A stretch of DNA of 64,000 nucleotides from Pseudomonas poae (GCA_028869255.1 CP110972.1:5122001-5186000), one strand, 5' to 3'. Positions 1 through 10,928 are shown, counted from the first letter of the stretch. Notes: a model not told the origin generated them from the letters alone. Numbers and translations: made by a program.

Positions 1-523
1 GTTGTACAACCACACCCACATCCTGCAATTGCTCGAAGACTGCAGCTTCCGCGCCCGCCGCGAGAACAAGCCGCTGAGCTTTGCCATGCTCGACATCGAC
101 CACTTCAAACGAGTCAATGACAGCCACGGCCACCCGATGGGCGACCGTGTGATCAAGAGCCTGGCGCTGTTTCTCAAACAGCGTTTGCGCAAGACCGACT
201 ACATCGGGCGCTACGGCGGTGAAGAGTTCGCCATCGTGATGCCCGACACCGACCTCGAATCGGCCTGCAAGGTGCTGGATGAAATCCGCGGACGCTTTGC
301 CGAAATCCACTACCCGGCCCAGCCGCAGGATTTGTGGTGCACCTTCAGCGCCGGCCTGGTGGAGCTGTGCGACGGCTCCGACAGCCTGATGATGGCCGCC
401 CAGGCCGACGAGGCGCTGTACCGCGCCAAGGATGCCGGACGCAATCGCGTACAGGCCGCACGCACATCAAAGCAAAGTGCCATCTTTTCACCGGAATCGA
501 GTGATTCCGTCATAACCCTGTAA
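1..523 (+). CDS. gcbA: Diguanylate cyclase, GGDEF C-terminal domain (5' partial; GcbA-like)
   Basis: This is the C-terminal catalytic domain of a diguanylate cyclase, which makes c-di-GMP from two GTP. The gene enters from outside the window, so the TTG at base 2 is not its start. The active-site loop reads RYGGEEFAIV. An RKTD motif ends five residues before GGEEF and fits the RxxD inhibitory I-site, so both catalysis and product inhibition look intact. The preceding LDIDHFKRVND stretch is the usual metal/GTP-binding segment. From memory, PAO1 has gcbA (PA4843, with receiver domains upstream of GGDEF) next to the chemoreceptor gene ctpL, matching this order. The receiver part cannot be seen here, so the symbol rests on synteny. 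The domain call is firm. Confidence 0.85.
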   Translation, partial: LYNHTHILQLLEDCSFRARRENKPLSFAMLDIDHFKRVNDSHGHPMGDRVIKSLALFLKQRLRKTDYIGRYGGEEFAIVMPDTDLESACKVLDEIRGRFAEIHYPAQPQDLWCTFSAGLVELCDGSDSLMMAAQADEALYRAKDAGRNRVQAARTSKQSAIFSPESSDSVITL

Positions 524-576
524 TGAAAACGCAATAACTTCAGGCACTTATCTTTTGCTGTCGGTTGAAACCACGC

Positions 577-2538
577 ATGCGCCTGAAGCTGCTGACCAAT
601 CTCAACACCCTTCTTCTGGTGGCCGTGTGCCTGGCGCTGGGGGCGACGCTGTGGTGGTCGCAGCGGGCGCTGGAGCGCCCTTACTTGCTGATGGAACGCT
701 ACCTCGGCCTGTCGCAGACTTTCCAGAACCAGGCCGCCCGCAATATCGACGACTACCTCGCCAGTGGCGACGCGCTGCGCTTGAGCAGCGCCAGCCAAAG
801 CCTCGAAAACCTGCTGCAACATCTGGATGAACTGCCCGCCGACCTCGCGCAGAGCCTGCGCCCCAGTCTGGCCAACCTGGACACCTTCAGCAAAACCGAC
901 CTGCTCGCGGCCGGCAAATTGGCCGGCGACCCACAAGCCTTGCTGCTGCAAGCCGAGCGAGAACTGGGCGCCAACCTGGATCAGCTGAGCCAGTACGCAA
1001 CCGGCGTAAATACCCCGGAAGCGGCGCGCTACCTGCCGCCGCTGCTGGCGGCTTCCCAGCACCTGAGCAGGCTGTCGCTGGCCCGCGACAAGCTGGTCAG
1101 CAGCGGGCGTGCGGAACTGGCCGACGACGTGGAGCGTGAAGTCGGCAATATCCGCAGCCAGGCCGACCTGCTGGAGCAACTGCCGCTGCTGGGCGTCAAG
1201 GCCAGCGCCGAATCCAGCGCCGATGATTTTTCCGCGCTGATGGGCCTGGAAAACAGCCAAAAAACCGAAGCCCAGGACACCGGCGTCGACCTCAAGCGCG
1301 AACTCAATAGCCTGCTGACCCGCTACCCCGCCGAACTCAAGCGCACCCGCGAGCAGATCCAGCAACGCGCCGACCTGGCCGCCGCCACGCACCTGAAAAT
1401 CAACGCCGTGCAACAAGCCATCGCCGGGCTGGAACCGGTAGTACGCGCCCAACACGGCAAGATCCAGGGTGAAGTGCGCCTGATGCAAGGGGTAATGATC
1501 GGCCTGATTCTGCTGATCGCGCTGCTGATCGACACCCTGCAAAGGAAGCTGGCCCGCGTGCTCACCAACCTCGCACCGGCCCTGTCGACATGGGCCGAAG
1601 GCGACTTCGGCCAGCCGATTGCCCTGGGCAAGACCAACCGCGAATTGCGCGATATCGAAGCTTCTCTCAACCGTTTACGCGCCTACCTGGTCGACCTGGT
1701 GGGCACCATTCGCGGGAATGCCGAGGAGGTCGCCGGCAGCAGCCGCGCCTTGGCTGAACTGAGCAGTGGCTTGCACGATGGTGCCGAGCGTCAGGCCGGG
1801 GACACTGCGCAGATCCGTGATTCACTGGGTGAACTGGAGGCGACCATCCAGCAAGTGGCTGGCGATGCCAGCCAGGCCGCCAGTGCCAGCCGCAGCGCCG
1901 GCCAGGCGGTGGAGCAAGGCCAGCGGGTGATCGGCCTGAGCCTGACCGGGCTGCATGCCCTGGTGGGCGAAGTGCAGCAAAACGCGCAAATGATCGAAAA
2001 ACTCGCCGAAGAATCCGCCACCATCGGCGGCGTACTGACAGTGATTCGCGCCATTGCCGACCAGACCAACCTGCTGGCCCTCAATGCAGCAATTGAAGCC
2101 GCCCGCGCCGGTGAGGCCGGCAGAGGGTTTGCCGTGGTCGCCGACGAGGTCCGTTCCCTGGCCCAGCGCACCGCCGGTGCCACCGCAGAAATCCAGACCT
2201 TGATCGCCGGCCTGCAAAGCGCCGCGCACCAATCGGTGCAAGGCATGCGCGCCCAGGTCGAGCACGCCGAAGCCACCGCCCAGCAAGCCCAGGCGGCGGA
2301 TGGTGCGCTGGATGAAATCGTCGGTGCGATCCAGACCATTTCCGACACGGCCGTGCGCATCGCCGATGTGACCGCACAGCAAAGTGGTGCCGTCAGTGAG
2401 ATTCGCGATAACAGCGAGCGGATTCACCAGTTGGGTGAAGATAATTTGCTGCGTATCGGCCAGGGTCGCAGCCAGGGGGAGCACTTGCTGGTGCTGGGCG
2501 GGCAGCTCAATACGGCGGTCCAGGCGTTTCGCGTCTGA
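577..2538 (+). CDS. ctpL: Methyl-accepting chemotaxis protein (CtpL-like)
   Basis: Transmembrane chemoreceptor that signals to CheA/CheW. It has a membrane segment at about residues 4-26, a mostly helical periplasmic region, a second membrane segment at about 302-325, a HAMP region and a long cytoplasmic signalling coiled coil. The conserved hairpin tip ([20 protein letters not shown], then [15 protein letters not shown]) lies near residues 495-530. I chose the ATG; an in-frame TTG 12 bases upstream would add four residues, and neither start has a strong ribosome-binding site. The place next to a GcbA-like gene matches PAO1 CtpL, but the ligand-binding domain is divergent in this family, so the ligand is not predicted. 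An extended REPIN palindrome follows directly and may stop transcription. Confidence 0.88.
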   Translation: MRLKLLTNLNTLLLVAVCLALGATLWWSQRALERPYLLMERYLGLSQTFQNQAARNIDDYLASGDALRLSSASQSLENLLQHLDELPADLAQSLRPSLANLDTFSKTDLLAAGKLAGDPQALLLQAERELGANLDQLSQYATGVNTPEAARYLPPLLAASQHLSRLSLARDKLVSSGRAELADDVEREVGNIRSQADLLEQLPLLGVKASAESSADDFSALMGLENSQKTEAQDTGVDLKRELNSLLTRYPAELKRTREQIQQRADLAAATHLKINAVQQAIAGLEPVVRAQHGKIQGEVRLMQGVMIGLILLIALLIDTLQRKLARVLTNLAPALSTWAEGDFGQPIALGKTNRELRDIEASLNRLRAYLVDLVGTIRGNAEEVAGSSRALAELSSGLHDGAERQAGDTAQIRDSLGELEATIQQVAGDASQAASASRSAGQAVEQGQRVIGLSLTGLHALVGEVQQNAQMIEKLAEESATIGGVLTVIRAIADQTNLLALNAAIEAARAGEAGRGFAVVADEVRSLAQRTAGATAEIQTLIAGLQSAAHQSVQGMRAQVEHAEATAQQAQAADGALDEIVGAIQTISDTAVRIADVTAQQSGAVSEIRDNSERIHQLGEDNLLRIGQGRSQGEHLLVLGGQLNTAVQAFRV

Positions 2539-2558
2539 CCCGATCTCGCGCCAAGTGA

Positions 2559-2700
2559 GTGACCGTGAGTCTGACTTTGGTCAGTGTGGGAGCGGGCTTG
2601 CTCGCGAATGCAGTTTGTCAGCTGATACATGAGGTGACTGACCCAGCGCATTCGCGAGCAAGCCCGCTCCCACACTGACCAAAGTCAGACTCACGGTCAC
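2559..2700. repeat. REPIN with extended 53-bp perfect inverted-repeat arms
   Basis: Two inverted REP cores (GTGGGAGCGGGCTTGCTCGC and its complement) surround a short spacer, as in a Pseudomonas REPIN. Here the inverted repeat continues about 26 bases beyond each core (GTGACCGTGAGTCTGACTTT on the left arm), giving two 53-base arms with no mismatch and a loop of 36 bases. It lies between the chemoreceptor stop and the aroQ promoter region. Confidence 0.9.
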
Positions 2701-2819
2701 AAATTTCGCGCTATCCTCGCTAATCGTGCTGGCTACTGCATAGAACTGGACAGTCACAAAGGCTTTGCGGCATAGTCGCCGGGTTCTGTCGTACCCACAT
2801 CAATAACAAGGAACAGCCG

Positions 2820-3275
2820 ATGGCGACCTTACTGGTTCTTCACGGACCCAACCTGAACCTGCTCGGCACTCGTGAACCGGGCGTCTACGGGGCAGTTACC
2901 CTGGAACAGATCAACCTCGATCTGGAACGACGGGCACGTGAAGCCGGCCACCATTTGCTCTACCTGCAAAGCAATGCCGAGTACGAATTGATTGATCGCA
3001 TCCATGCCGCGCGTGGCGAAGGCGTGGACTTTATCCTGATCAATCCCGCCGCTTTTACGCATACAAGCGTTGCATTACGTGACGCGCTGCTGGCGGTGAG
3101 CATCCCATTCATCGAAGTGCATTTGTCGAACGTGCACAAACGCGAAGCTTTCCGCCATCACTCCTACTTCTCCGATGTAGCGGTAGGTGTGATCTGCGGC
3201 CTTGGCGCCAGCGGTTACCGACTGGCCCTGGAGGCCGCCCTGGAACAACTTGAACAACCGGCCAAGCGCCCCTGA
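2820..3275 (+). CDS. aroQ: 3-dehydroquinate dehydratase, type II
   Basis: Cytosolic shikimate-pathway enzyme that dehydrates 3-dehydroquinate to 3-dehydroshikimate. Type II identity is clear from the N-terminal [16 protein letters not shown] (with the catalytic Tyr of the flexible loop), [28 protein letters not shown] and [11 protein letters not shown], followed by FRHHS. At 151 residues it is a normal dodecameric type II enzyme. An AAGGA sits a few bases before the ATG. accB begins 24 bases after its stop, so aroQ-accB-accC probably form one operon, a common arrangement in gammaproteobacteria. Confidence 0.97.
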   Translation: MATLLVLHGPNLNLLGTREPGVYGAVTLEQINLDLERRAREAGHHLLYLQSNAEYELIDRIHAARGEGVDFILINPAAFTHTSVALRDALLAVSIPFIEVHLSNVHKREAFRHHSYFSDVAVGVICGLGASGYRLALEAALEQLEQPAKRP

Positions 3276-3299
3276 CCGACCCTTGGGAGTTGATGATTC

Positions 3300-3761
3300 A
3301 TGGATATCCGTAAAGTTAAGAAACTGATCGAGCTGCTGGAAGAATCCGGTATCGACGAGCTGGAAATCAAGGAAGGCGAAGAGTCCGTACGGATCAGCCG
3401 TCACAGCAAGACCCCGGCCCAACAGTTCTACGCGCCACAAATGCAAGCACCGGCGCCTGCTGCTGCTCCGGCCGCCGCGCCTGCTGCTGCAGCTGCACCA
3501 GCCGCCCCGGCTGCTCCAGTGCTGAACGGTTTCGTGGTCAAGTCGCCAATGGTCGGTACTTTCTACCGCACCCCGGCACCGACCTCGCCAGCCTTCGTTG
3601 AAGTCGGCGCAACCGTGAAAGTGGGCGACACCATCTGCATCGTTGAAGCGATGAAGATGATGAACCACATCACGGCTGAAAAAGCCGGTGTCATCGAATC
3701 CATCCTGGTAGAAAACGGTCAGCCGGTTGAGTACGACCAGCCGCTGTTCACCATCGTTTGA
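3300..3761 (+). CDS. accB: Biotin carboxyl carrier protein of acetyl-CoA carboxylase
   Basis: Carrier subunit of acetyl-CoA carboxylase, the first step of fatty-acid synthesis. The biotinylation motif is EAMKMMN with the acceptor lysine at about residue 119. The N-terminal segment ([20 protein letters not shown]) is followed by an Ala/Pro-rich flexible linker at about residues 45-75 and then the biotinyl domain with the thumb-containing segment typical of AccB. Length (153 residues) is normal. It lies between aroQ and accC, and accC starts 17 bases after its stop. Confidence 0.97.
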   Translation: MDIRKVKKLIELLEESGIDELEIKEGEESVRISRHSKTPAQQFYAPQMQAPAPAAAPAAAPAAAAAPAAPAAPVLNGFVVKSPMVGTFYRTPAPTSPAFVEVGATVKVGDTICIVEAMKMMNHITAEKAGVIESILVENGQPVEYDQPLFTIV

Positions 3762-3778
3762 ACCGCGGAGCGCCTTCG

Positions 3779-5140
3779 ATGTTGAAACCTGCGAAGAAAC
3801 TGCAAAAAGTCCTGATCGCCAACCGCGGCGAGATCGCGCTGCGTATCCTGCGCGCCTGTAAGGAAGAGGGCATCAAGACCGTCGCTGTTTACTCGACGGC
3901 CGATACCGAATTGATGCACGTGAAACTGGCGGACGAAAGCATCTGCATCGGCCCGCCACTGGCCACGAACTCGTACCTGAAAGTCTCGAACATCATCGCC
4001 GCTGCTGAAGTGACCGGCGCTGATGGCATCCACCCGGGCTACGGCTTCCTCGCGGAAAACGCCGATTTCGCCGAACAGGTGGAAAAATCCGGGTTTGCCT
4101 TCATTGGTCCGAAAGCCGAAACCATTCGCCTGATGGGCGACAAGGTGTCGGCCAAGGACGCCATGATCGCCGCCGGCGTGCCAACCGTGCCTGGCTCCGA
4201 CGGCCCACTGCCGGAAGACGAGGCAACCGCCCTGCGCATTGGTCGTGAAGTCGGTTACCCGGTGATCATCAAGGCCGCCGGTGGCGGTGGTGGTCGCGGC
4301 ATGCGTGTGGTGCACAAGGAAGAAGACCTGATCGAAGCCGCCAAGCAGACCCGCTCCGAAGCGGGCGCCTGGTTCGGCAACCCGATGGTCTACCTGGAAA
4401 AGTACCTGACCAACCCACGTCACGTGGAAGTTCAGGTACTGTCCGACGGCCAGGGCCACGCCATCCACCTGGGCGACCGCGATTGCTCGCTGCAACGTCG
4501 TCACCAGAAGGTGTTGGAAGAAGCGCCGGCACCGGGCCTGGATGAAACCGCTCGCCAGGAAGTGCTGGCTCGCTGCGTCAAGGCGTGCATCGACATCAAC
4601 TACCGTGGCGCCGGTACCTTTGAGTTCCTGTACGAGAACGGCCGTTTCTACTTCATCGAGATGAACACTCGCGTGCAGGTAGAGCACCCGGTGTCGGAGA
4701 TGGTTACCGGTATCGACATCGTCAAGGAGATGCTCAGCATCGCCGCCGGCAACGTGCTGTCCTTTACCCAGGACGACGTGAAGCTCCACGGCCACTCCCT
4801 GGAGTGCCGGATCAACGCCGAAGACCCGAAAACCTTTATCCCAAGCCCTGGCCTGGTCAAGCATTTCCACGCGCCCGGCGGCAACGGCGTACGTGTGGAT
4901 TCGCACCTGTACAGCGGCTACAAGGTTCCGTCCAACTACGACTCGCTGATCGGCAAGCTGATCACCTGGGGCGCCACCCGCGACGAGGCGATGGCCCGCA
5001 TGCGCAATGCCCTGGACGAAATCGTGGTAGACGGCATCAAGACCAACATCCCGCTGCATCGGGACCTGGTTCGTGATGAAGGCTTCTGCGAAGGTGGTGT
5101 GAACATTCACTACCTGGAACACAAGCTGGCCAACCAGTAA
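3779..5140 (+). CDS. accC: Biotin carboxylase subunit of acetyl-CoA carboxylase
   Basis: ATP-dependent carboxylation of the biotin on AccB. The N-terminal [20 protein letters not shown], the ATP-grasp glycine loop [14 protein letters not shown], the [11 protein letters not shown] stretch and the active-site [15 protein letters not shown] are all present; 453 residues is the normal length. I chose the ATG just after a GCGGAG ribosome-binding site rather than a longer in-frame extension that would reach back into the end of accB. It is the last gene of the aroQ-accB-accC operon and is followed by a strong terminator. Confidence 0.97.
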   Translation: MLKPAKKLQKVLIANRGEIALRILRACKEEGIKTVAVYSTADTELMHVKLADESICIGPPLATNSYLKVSNIIAAAEVTGADGIHPGYGFLAENADFAEQVEKSGFAFIGPKAETIRLMGDKVSAKDAMIAAGVPTVPGSDGPLPEDEATALRIGREVGYPVIIKAAGGGGGRGMRVVHKEEDLIEAAKQTRSEAGAWFGNPMVYLEKYLTNPRHVEVQVLSDGQGHAIHLGDRDCSLQRRHQKVLEEAPAPGLDETARQEVLARCVKACIDINYRGAGTFEFLYENGRFYFIEMNTRVQVEHPVSEMVTGIDIVKEMLSIAAGNVLSFTQDDVKLHGHSLECRINAEDPKTFIPSPGLVKHFHAPGGNGVRVDSHLYSGYKVPSNYDSLIGKLITWGATRDEAMARMRNALDEIVVDGIKTNIPLHRDLVRDEGFCEGGVNIHYLEHKLANQ

Positions 5141-5150
5141 GTGCTCCACC

Positions 5151-5180
5151 CAACAAAACCGCCTTCGGGCGGTTTTGTTG
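5151..5180 (+). terminator. Rho-independent terminator after accC
   Basis: A perfect 13-bp stem (CAACAAAACCGCC paired with GGCGGTTTTGTTG) closes on a TTCG tetraloop ten bases after the accC stop. The U-rich 3' arm fits an intrinsic terminator for the aroQ-accBC operon. Confidence 0.9.
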
Positions 5181-5220
5181 TTTGTGCGGCACCCCCTTTT
5201 CTGGATGGATGCATTCCCCC

Positions 5221-5309
5221 TGTGGGAGCGGGCTTGCTCGCGAATGCGGCGTGTCAGTCACGGATATATTGACTGGCCCAGCGCATTCGCGAGCAAGCCC
5301 GCTCCCACA
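5221..5309. repeat. REPIN
   Basis: Two inverted REP cores of the GTGGGAGCGGGCTTGCTCGC class, each followed by GAATGC, enclose a spacer of about 35 bases. It lies in the accC-prmA gap. Confidence 0.9.
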
Positions 5310-5420
5310 TTTTGTTCTGTGTACACCCGCAGTACAGTCGTCTTATGCCCGCCGCTCGCGTAAACTTGCGCCCTTTCGCGACCCACTCGTCGCACATTCA
5401 TTTTTTCAAAGGTGCCCGCC

Positions 5421-6299
5421 ATGCCTTGGCTGCAAGTCCGTCTCGCCATCAGCCCAGAACAAGCCGAAACCTACGAAGACGCTTTCCTCGAAGTCGGCGC
5501 CGTGTCGGTGACCTTCATGGACGCCGAAGACCAACCGATTTTCGAACCGGAACTCAACACCACACCGCTGTGGTCCCACACCCACCTGCTGGCCCTGTTT
5601 GAAGACGGCACCGATGCCGCCGCCGTCCTGGCCCATATGGAACTGCTCACCGGCGGCCCGCTGCCCGAGCATCACAGCGAAATCATCGAAGATCAGGACT
5701 GGGAACGCAGCTGGATGGATAACTTCCAGCCGATGCGTTTCGGCCAGCGCCTGTGGATCGTGCCGAGCTGGCACGCCGCACCGGAACCGGATGCCGTCAA
5801 CCTGCTGCTGGACCCGGGCCTGGCCTTCGGCACCGGCACCCACCCCACCACCGCACTGTGCCTGGAATGGCTCGACGGCCAGGACCTGACCGACAGCCAC
5901 GTGCTGGATTTCGGCTGCGGTTCGGGGATCCTGGCGATTGCCGCGCTGCTGCTGGGCGCCAAGGAAGCCGTCGGCACCGACATCGACGTGCAAGCCCTGG
6001 AAGCCTCCCGCGACAACGCCGGGCGCAACCACATTCCTGAAGGCAAATTCCCACTCTACCTCCCGGAGCAATTGCCCCAGGTGCAGGCCGATGTACTGGT
6101 GGCGAATATCCTCGCCGGGCCGCTGGTGTCGCTGGCGCCGCAGCTGTCGAGCCTGGTCAAGCCGGGCGGCCGCCTGGCCCTGTCGGGCATCCTCGCCGAA
6201 CAGGGTGACGACGTGGCGGCGGCGTACGCCAAGGATTTCGAATTGGACCCGATCGCTAACCGTGATGGCTGGGTACGCATCAGCGGGCGTCGGCGCTAG
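5421..6299 (+). CDS. prmA: Ribosomal protein L11 methyltransferase
   Basis: SAM-dependent enzyme that methylates ribosomal protein L11. The N-terminal substrate-binding domain starts [11 protein letters not shown]. The SAM-binding motif I is [19 protein letters not shown] at about residue 160, and VANILAGPL is the post-motif region. At 292 residues it is normal. A GTG nine bases upstream is in frame, but the ATG matches the family N-terminus. Its place after accC is conserved in many gammaproteobacteria. Confidence 0.96.
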   Translation: MPWLQVRLAISPEQAETYEDAFLEVGAVSVTFMDAEDQPIFEPELNTTPLWSHTHLLALFEDGTDAAAVLAHMELLTGGPLPEHHSEIIEDQDWERSWMDNFQPMRFGQRLWIVPSWHAAPEPDAVNLLLDPGLAFGTGTHPTTALCLEWLDGQDLTDSHVLDFGCGSGILAIAALLLGAKEAVGTDIDVQALEASRDNAGRNHIPEGKFPLYLPEQLPQVQADVLVANILAGPLVSLAPQLSSLVKPGGRLALSGILAEQGDDVAAAYAKDFELDPIANRDGWVRISGRRR

Positions 6300-6329
6300 A
6301 ATGAGCGCTTGCCTGAATCGGATGGCCGC

Positions 6330-7520
6330 ATGACCGACAGTTTTGTCACCCAGTGCCCGCATTGCCAAGCGCGCTTTCGCGTCAGCCACGCTCAGTTGAG
6401 CGTGGCGCGTGGCGTGGTGCGCTGCGGCTCATGCCTGCAAGTGTTCAACGCCGCTCGCCAGTTGCTGGAGCAGCGCGCCCAGGCGCCTGCGCAGCCTGCC
6501 GCTGCCGAGCCGGTCGCTGAGCTGACGCCTGAGTTGCCGCGCGCCATCAGCCAGAAACAGTGGAGCGCCGAAGAGCTGGACCTGGACAACCTGGACCTGG
6601 ACGAAGAGCTGGCCAAGCTGGAACGCCGCCAGGCGAGCACCGACCGTCGGCAACCTGAAGATTCCCTCAGCGCCACTCGCGGCACCGTCAAGGCCGAGGA
6701 AGAAAAATGGGCCGCTAGCCTGTTCAGCGAGCCGCCCGAGGAGCGCCCGCAAGCGCCCGAAGACGAACCTGCGACACGTCAGCGCACCGAACCGTCGATG
6801 TCCTTTCGCCTCGACGACATCGACGATGAGCCGCCGCTGCGCTCAGCCCCTGACGATCACGATGACGACATCGACCCGCCGTTCACGCCCTTGACCAAGG
6901 CTGCGGACGAGCCGGAACCCGAAGAGCGCCCCCAACCCCGTCGCAAGCGCCCGCGCCCCGAAGCCGGTGTCCACGACGACATGCTCCAGGACCTGGAAGA
7001 CGACCCGCTGCACCTCTACGCGCAGAAGCGCCCCTCGGGCTGGGGCCGTCGCCTGATCTGGCTATTGTTGGTACTGATCGCCGCTGGCGGCCTTGCCGGC
7101 CAATACATCGCCTACCAATTCGACGACCTGGCCCGCCAGGACGCCTACCGCCCCTGGTTTCAGGAACTGTGCCCCACACTGGGCTGCACCGTGCCGTCGC
7201 GGGTCGATATCGCCCACATCAAGAGCAGCAACCTGGTGGTGCGCAGCCACCCGGAGTTCGCCGGAGCGTTGGTGGTGGATGCGATCATCTACAACCGGGC
7301 GACTTTCTCCCAGCCCTTTCCGCTGCTGGAGCTGCGTTTTGCCGATTTGAACGGCGGCCTGATCGCCAGTCGTCGCTTCAAACCCGCCGAATACCTGAGC
7401 GGCGAGCTGGCCGGCGTAAGCGAAATGCCATCGCAGACCCCGATCCATATCTCCCTGGACATTCTCGACCCGGGCAACAAAGCCGTGAATTACAGCCTGA
7501 GCTTTCACTCGCCCGAGTGA
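6330..7520 (+). CDS. Zinc-ribbon / DUF3426 single-pass membrane protein
   Basis: The N-terminus is a finger-like zinc ribbon with two CxxC pairs (CPHC at residue 9, CGSC about 25 residues later). A long acidic, proline-rich and low-complexity region covers about residues 50-235. One membrane helix follows at about 242-264 and then a folded C-terminal domain of about 130 residues with a DUF3426-like pattern. By topology the zinc ribbon should be cytoplasmic and the C-terminal domain periplasmic. The biochemical role is unknown. The start is the ATG 28 bases after the prmA stop. It sits between prmA and dusB, as in other pseudomonads, and is probably cotranscribed with prmA. Confidence 0.85.
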   Translation: MTDSFVTQCPHCQARFRVSHAQLSVARGVVRCGSCLQVFNAARQLLEQRAQAPAQPAAAEPVAELTPELPRAISQKQWSAEELDLDNLDLDEELAKLERRQASTDRRQPEDSLSATRGTVKAEEEKWAASLFSEPPEERPQAPEDEPATRQRTEPSMSFRLDDIDDEPPLRSAPDDHDDDIDPPFTPLTKAADEPEPEERPQPRRKRPRPEAGVHDDMLQDLEDDPLHLYAQKRPSGWGRRLIWLLLVLIAAGGLAGQYIAYQFDDLARQDAYRPWFQELCPTLGCTVPSRVDIAHIKSSNLVVRSHPEFAGALVVDAIIYNRATFSQPFPLLELRFADLNGGLIASRRFKPAEYLSGELAGVSEMPSQTPIHISLDILDPGNKAVNYSLSFHSPE

Positions 7521-7705
7521 GCTGACCGATGCCGTGAGGCTTGACGGCGGATTCTTGACTGGGCTTTGCGCAACCAAACCGGCGGCGATAAAGAAATAAC
7601 TGTTCAGATTTTATCCAATTCAGCCTTTATCCAGTCATCGAGAGCGGGTATCATGCCAACCCTTTTTCGAACTCTAATGATCCGGCCCCACAACAGGGAA
7701 GTCCT

Positions 7706-8719
7706 ATGTCGGCGGTACGCATCGGCCCATACACATTGCACAATGGCTTGATTCTCGCCCCCATGGCGGGCGTCACCGACCAGCCCTTTCGTCAGCTGTG
7801 CAAGCGTTTGGGCGCGGGTCTAGTAGTCTCGGAAATGGTCACCAGCGACATGAGCTTGTGGAACACCCGCAAATCACGGATGCGCATGATCCACGAAGGT
7901 GATCCCGAGCCCCGCTCGGTACAGATCGCCGGTGGTGATGCACAGATGCTGGCGGATGCGGCCCGGGCCAACGTGGAGTTGGGTGCACAGATCATTGATA
8001 TCAACATGGGCTGCCCGGCCAAAAAGGTCTGCAACAAGGCCGCCGGTTCCGCGCTGTTGAAAGATGAGCAATTGGTAGCCGAGATCCTGCAGGCCGTTGT
8101 CGGCGCAGTGGATGTACCGGTCACCCTGAAGATTCGTACCGGCTGGGACCGGGACAACAAGAACGGCCTGACGGTGGCGAAGATCGCCGAACAGGCAGGT
8201 ATTACAGCGCTGGCGGTGCATGGCCGCACCCGCGCCGATCTGTACACCGGTGAAGCCGAGTACGACACCGTCGCCGCGATCAAGCAGGCGGTGTCGATGC
8301 CGGTGTTTGCCAATGGCGATATCGATTCAGCCGAGAAAGCCCGGCGCGTGCTGCACGCCACCGGTGCCGATGGTTTGTTGATTGGCCGGGCCGCCCAGGG
8401 GCGACCGTGGATTTTTCGTGAGATCGACCACTTTCTGCGTACCGGCGAAGTCTTGCCGGCACCGGAGCTGATCGAGGTGGAACGTATTCTGCTAGAGCAT
8501 CTGGCCGCCCTGCACGCCTTCTACGGAGACGTGATGGGAGTACGCATTGCTCGCAAGCATGTCGGCTGGTATCTCGCAACCTTGCCGGGCGCCAGGGAGT
8601 TTCGCGCCCACTTCAATCGTTTGGATGATACGCAAGCACAGGTCGCCACCGTTCGAGAGTTTTTCAGCGAGCGTGAAAAGAGCCTGGGGACAGGGGACGG
8701 AGAGGGGGTGGCCGCATGA
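7706..8719 (+). CDS. dusB: tRNA-dihydrouridine synthase B
   Basis: FMN enzyme that reduces specific uridines of tRNA to dihydrouridine. Seen: the N-terminal [15 protein letters not shown], the active-site segment [20 protein letters not shown] with a cysteine at about residue 103, KIRTGWD, HGRTR and the FMN-phosphate motif ANGDI, then [13 protein letters not shown]. Length (337 residues) is normal. It overlaps the next gene, fis, by four bases (ATGA), the classical dusB-fis operon. The 185-base gap upstream should hold the operon promoter; I see no operator in it that I can name. Confidence 0.96.
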   Translation: MSAVRIGPYTLHNGLILAPMAGVTDQPFRQLCKRLGAGLVVSEMVTSDMSLWNTRKSRMRMIHEGDPEPRSVQIAGGDAQMLADAARANVELGAQIIDINMGCPAKKVCNKAAGSALLKDEQLVAEILQAVVGAVDVPVTLKIRTGWDRDNKNGLTVAKIAEQAGITALAVHGRTRADLYTGEAEYDTVAAIKQAVSMPVFANGDIDSAEKARRVLHATGADGLLIGRAAQGRPWIFREIDHFLRTGEVLPAPELIEVERILLEHLAALHAFYGDVMGVRIARKHVGWYLATLPGAREFRAHFNRLDDTQAQVATVREFFSEREKSLGTGDGEGVAA

Positions 8720-9036
8720 CGATGATGACCGAGACTTTAGTGAGTGGAACAACACCCGTGAGCGACAACGTCAATTTGAAACAGCACCTCAACACGCCGA
8801 GCGAAGAAGGCCAGACCCTTCGCGGGAGTGTCGAGAAGGCGCTGCACAATTATTTCGCCCACCTTGAGGGCGCTTCCGTCACGGACGTGTACAACCTGGT
8901 GCTCTCCGAAGTCGAGGCGCCCTTGCTCGAAAGCGTGATGAACTACGTCAAGGGCAACCAGACCAAAGCCAGTGAGCTGCTGGGCCTCAACCGTGGCACC
9001 TTGCGCAAAAAGCTCAAGCAATACGATTTGCTGTAA
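8716..9036 (+). CDS. fis: Nucleoid-associated DNA-binding protein Fis
   Basis: Small homodimeric DNA-bending protein that acts on rRNA promoters, recombination and global transcription. The C-terminal helix-turn-helix is intact ([20 protein letters not shown], then [10 protein letters not shown]) and 106 residues is usual for Pseudomonas Fis. The ATG overlaps the dusB stop, so it is translationally coupled to dusB. A terminator-like hairpin follows 17 bases after the stop. Confidence 0.96.
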   Translation: MTMMTETLVSGTTPVSDNVNLKQHLNTPSEEGQTLRGSVEKALHNYFAHLEGASVTDVYNLVLSEVEAPLLESVMNYVKGNQTKASELLGLNRGTLRKKLKQYDLL

Positions 9037-9053
9037 GCATTCAATCAAACCAG

Positions 9054-9086
9054 AAAGGCGCCCGCGTAAAACCGGTCGCCTTTTTT
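9054..9086 (+). terminator. Terminator after dusB-fis
   Basis: AAAGGCG pairs with CGCCTTT; a bulge and an inner CCG/CGG pairing lead to a loop around CGTAAAAC, and the arm runs into a TTTTTT tract. It fits an intrinsic terminator and ends about 30 bases before purH. Confidence 0.8.
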
Positions 9087-9117
9087 GCTGACTCCTTTGC
9101 TTTTGATGGAAATTGAA

Positions 9118-10725
9118 ATGACCGACCAGACTACCCGCCTGCCGATCCGCCGCGCCTTGATCAGCGTCTCCGACAAGACCGGGATCCTCGAATTTGCCCG
9201 GGAGCTGGAAGCCCTCGGCGTGGAAATCCTCTCCACAGGCGGGACCTTCAAACTGCTGCAGGACAACGGCGTGGCCGCAGTGGAAGTCGCGGACTACACC
9301 GGTTTCGCAGAAATGATGGACGGTCGGGTCAAGACCCTGCACCCGAAAATCCACGGCGGCATCCTCGGCCGTCGCGGTATCGACGACGCCATCATGACCG
9401 AGCACGGCATCAAGCCGATCGACCTGGTGGCCGTTAACCTCTACCCGTTCGAAGCCACCATCAACAAGCCAGGCTGCGACCTGCCGACCGCCATCGAAAA
9501 CATCGATATCGGCGGCCCGACCATGGTTCGCTCCGCCGCCAAGAACCACAAAGACGTGGCCATCGTGGTCAACGCCAGCGACTACGCCCAAGTGCTCGAC
9601 AGCCTGAAAGCCGGCGGCCTGACCTACGCCCAGCGTTTCGACCTGATGCTCAAGGCGTTCGAACACACCGCCGCCTACGACGGCATGATCGCCAACTACA
9701 TGGGCACCGTGAACCAGGCGGCTGAAACCCTCAGCACCGAAGGCCGCAGCCAGTTCCCGCGCACCTTCAACAGCCAGTTCATCAAGGCCCAGGAAATGCG
9801 CTACGGCGAGAACCCGCACCAGAGCGCGGCGTTCTACGTGGAAGCCAAACCGGCCGAAGTCGGCATCGCCACTGCGACCCAGCTGCAAGGCAAAGAGCTG
9901 TCCTACAACAACGTGGCCGACACCGATGCCGCGCTGGAATGCGTGAAGAGCTTCGTCAAGCCGGCCTGCGTGATCGTCAAGCACGCCAACCCGTGCGGCG
10001 TGGCGGTGAGCCCGGACGCTGAAGGCGGTATCCGCCAGGCGTACGAACTGGCCTACGCCACCGACACTGAGTCCGCGTTCGGCGGCATCATCGCATTCAA
10101 CCGTGAGCTGGATGCAGAGACCGCTAAAGCGATCGTCGAGCGTCAGTTCGTCGAAGTGATCATCGCCCCTAGCGTCAGCGAAGAGGCTCGCGCCATTGTC
10201 GCCGCCAAGGCCAATGTGCGCCTGCTGGCCTGCGGCGAGTGGTCGGCTGACCGCGCTGCTGCCTGGGACTACAAGCGCGTCAACGGCGGTTTGCTGGTAC
10301 AGAGCCGCGACATCGGCATGATCGGCAGCCAAGACCTCAAAGTGGTGACCAAGCGCGCACCGACCGAGCAAGAGATCAACGACCTGATCTTCGCCTGGAA
10401 AGTGGCCAAGTACGTTAAATCCAATGCCATCGTCTACGCCAAGAACCGCCAGACCATCGGTGTCGGCGCCGGCCAGATGAGCCGAGTGAACTCGGCGCGT
10501 ATCGCTGCGATCAAGGCGGAACACGCCGGTCTGCAGGTAGTGGGCTCGGTGATGGCTTCCGATGCGTTCTTCCCGTTCCGCGATGGCCTGGATAACGCCG
10601 CGAAAGCCGGTGTTACCGCAGTGATCCAGCCAGGCGGCTCGATGCGTGATGCAGAAGTGATTGCAGCGGCTGATGAAGCCGGCATCGCCATGGTCTTCAC
10701 CGGCATGCGCCACTTCCGTCACTGA
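9118..10725 (+). CDS. purH: Bifunctional AICAR transformylase / IMP cyclohydrolase
   Basis: Last two steps of IMP synthesis. The N-terminal IMP cyclohydrolase domain has [25 protein letters not shown] and [16 protein letters not shown]; the C-terminal transformylase domain has the [10 protein letters not shown] motif and [18 protein letters not shown]. At 535 residues it is normal. I chose ATG-ACC-GAC over two upstream in-frame starts because the protein then begins, as in relatives, just before the [15 protein letters not shown] core. purD follows after about 200 bases holding a palindromic repeat. Confidence 0.97.
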   Translation: MTDQTTRLPIRRALISVSDKTGILEFARELEALGVEILSTGGTFKLLQDNGVAAVEVADYTGFAEMMDGRVKTLHPKIHGGILGRRGIDDAIMTEHGIKPIDLVAVNLYPFEATINKPGCDLPTAIENIDIGGPTMVRSAAKNHKDVAIVVNASDYAQVLDSLKAGGLTYAQRFDLMLKAFEHTAAYDGMIANYMGTVNQAAETLSTEGRSQFPRTFNSQFIKAQEMRYGENPHQSAAFYVEAKPAEVGIATATQLQGKELSYNNVADTDAALECVKSFVKPACVIVKHANPCGVAVSPDAEGGIRQAYELAYATDTESAFGGIIAFNRELDAETAKAIVERQFVEVIIAPSVSEEARAIVAAKANVRLLACGEWSADRAAAWDYKRVNGGLLVQSRDIGMIGSQDLKVVTKRAPTEQEINDLIFAWKVAKYVKSNAIVYAKNRQTIGVGAGQMSRVNSARIAAIKAEHAGLQVVGSVMASDAFFPFRDGLDNAAKAGVTAVIQPGGSMRDAEVIAAADEAGIAMVFTGMRHFRH

Positions 10726-10748
10726 TCCAAATGTGGAAGGGGGCTTCT

Positions 10749-10881
10749 TGTGGCGAGCGGGCTTGCCCGCGTTGGGCTGCGCAGCAGTCCCCCTCAAGAA
10801 GCACAGGGTTTATCAGTCAGCCCGCGGTGCTTGGTGTTGGGGCCGCTTCGCAGCCCGACGCGGGCAAGCCCGCTCGCCACA
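10749..10881. repeat. Palindromic REP-like pair (TGTGGCGAGCGGGCTTGCCC class)
   Basis: Two 33-base inverted arms (TGTGGCGAGCGGGCTTGCCC followed by GCGTTGGGCTGCG) match with one mismatch and enclose about 67 bases. The core differs from the GTGGGAGCGGG class elsewhere in the window and represents another Pseudomonas REP family. It fills the purH-purD gap. Confidence 0.8.
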
Positions 10882-10928
10882 CGAGTCCGGCGCCACGTTA
10901 GCGCCCTATAGAATTCGAGGTTTTTGAA

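Noticed and set aside
310..1542. Long antisense frame opposite the chemoreceptor gene
   Set aside because: High-GC antisense shadow with low-complexity Gln/Ala composition; the plus-strand gene has clear domains.
3719..5149. 476-codon antisense frame opposite accC
   Set aside because: Shadow of a highly conserved gene; no family features.
8737..10797. 686-codon antisense frame opposite purH
   Set aside because: Pure codon-bias shadow; it runs through fis and purH.
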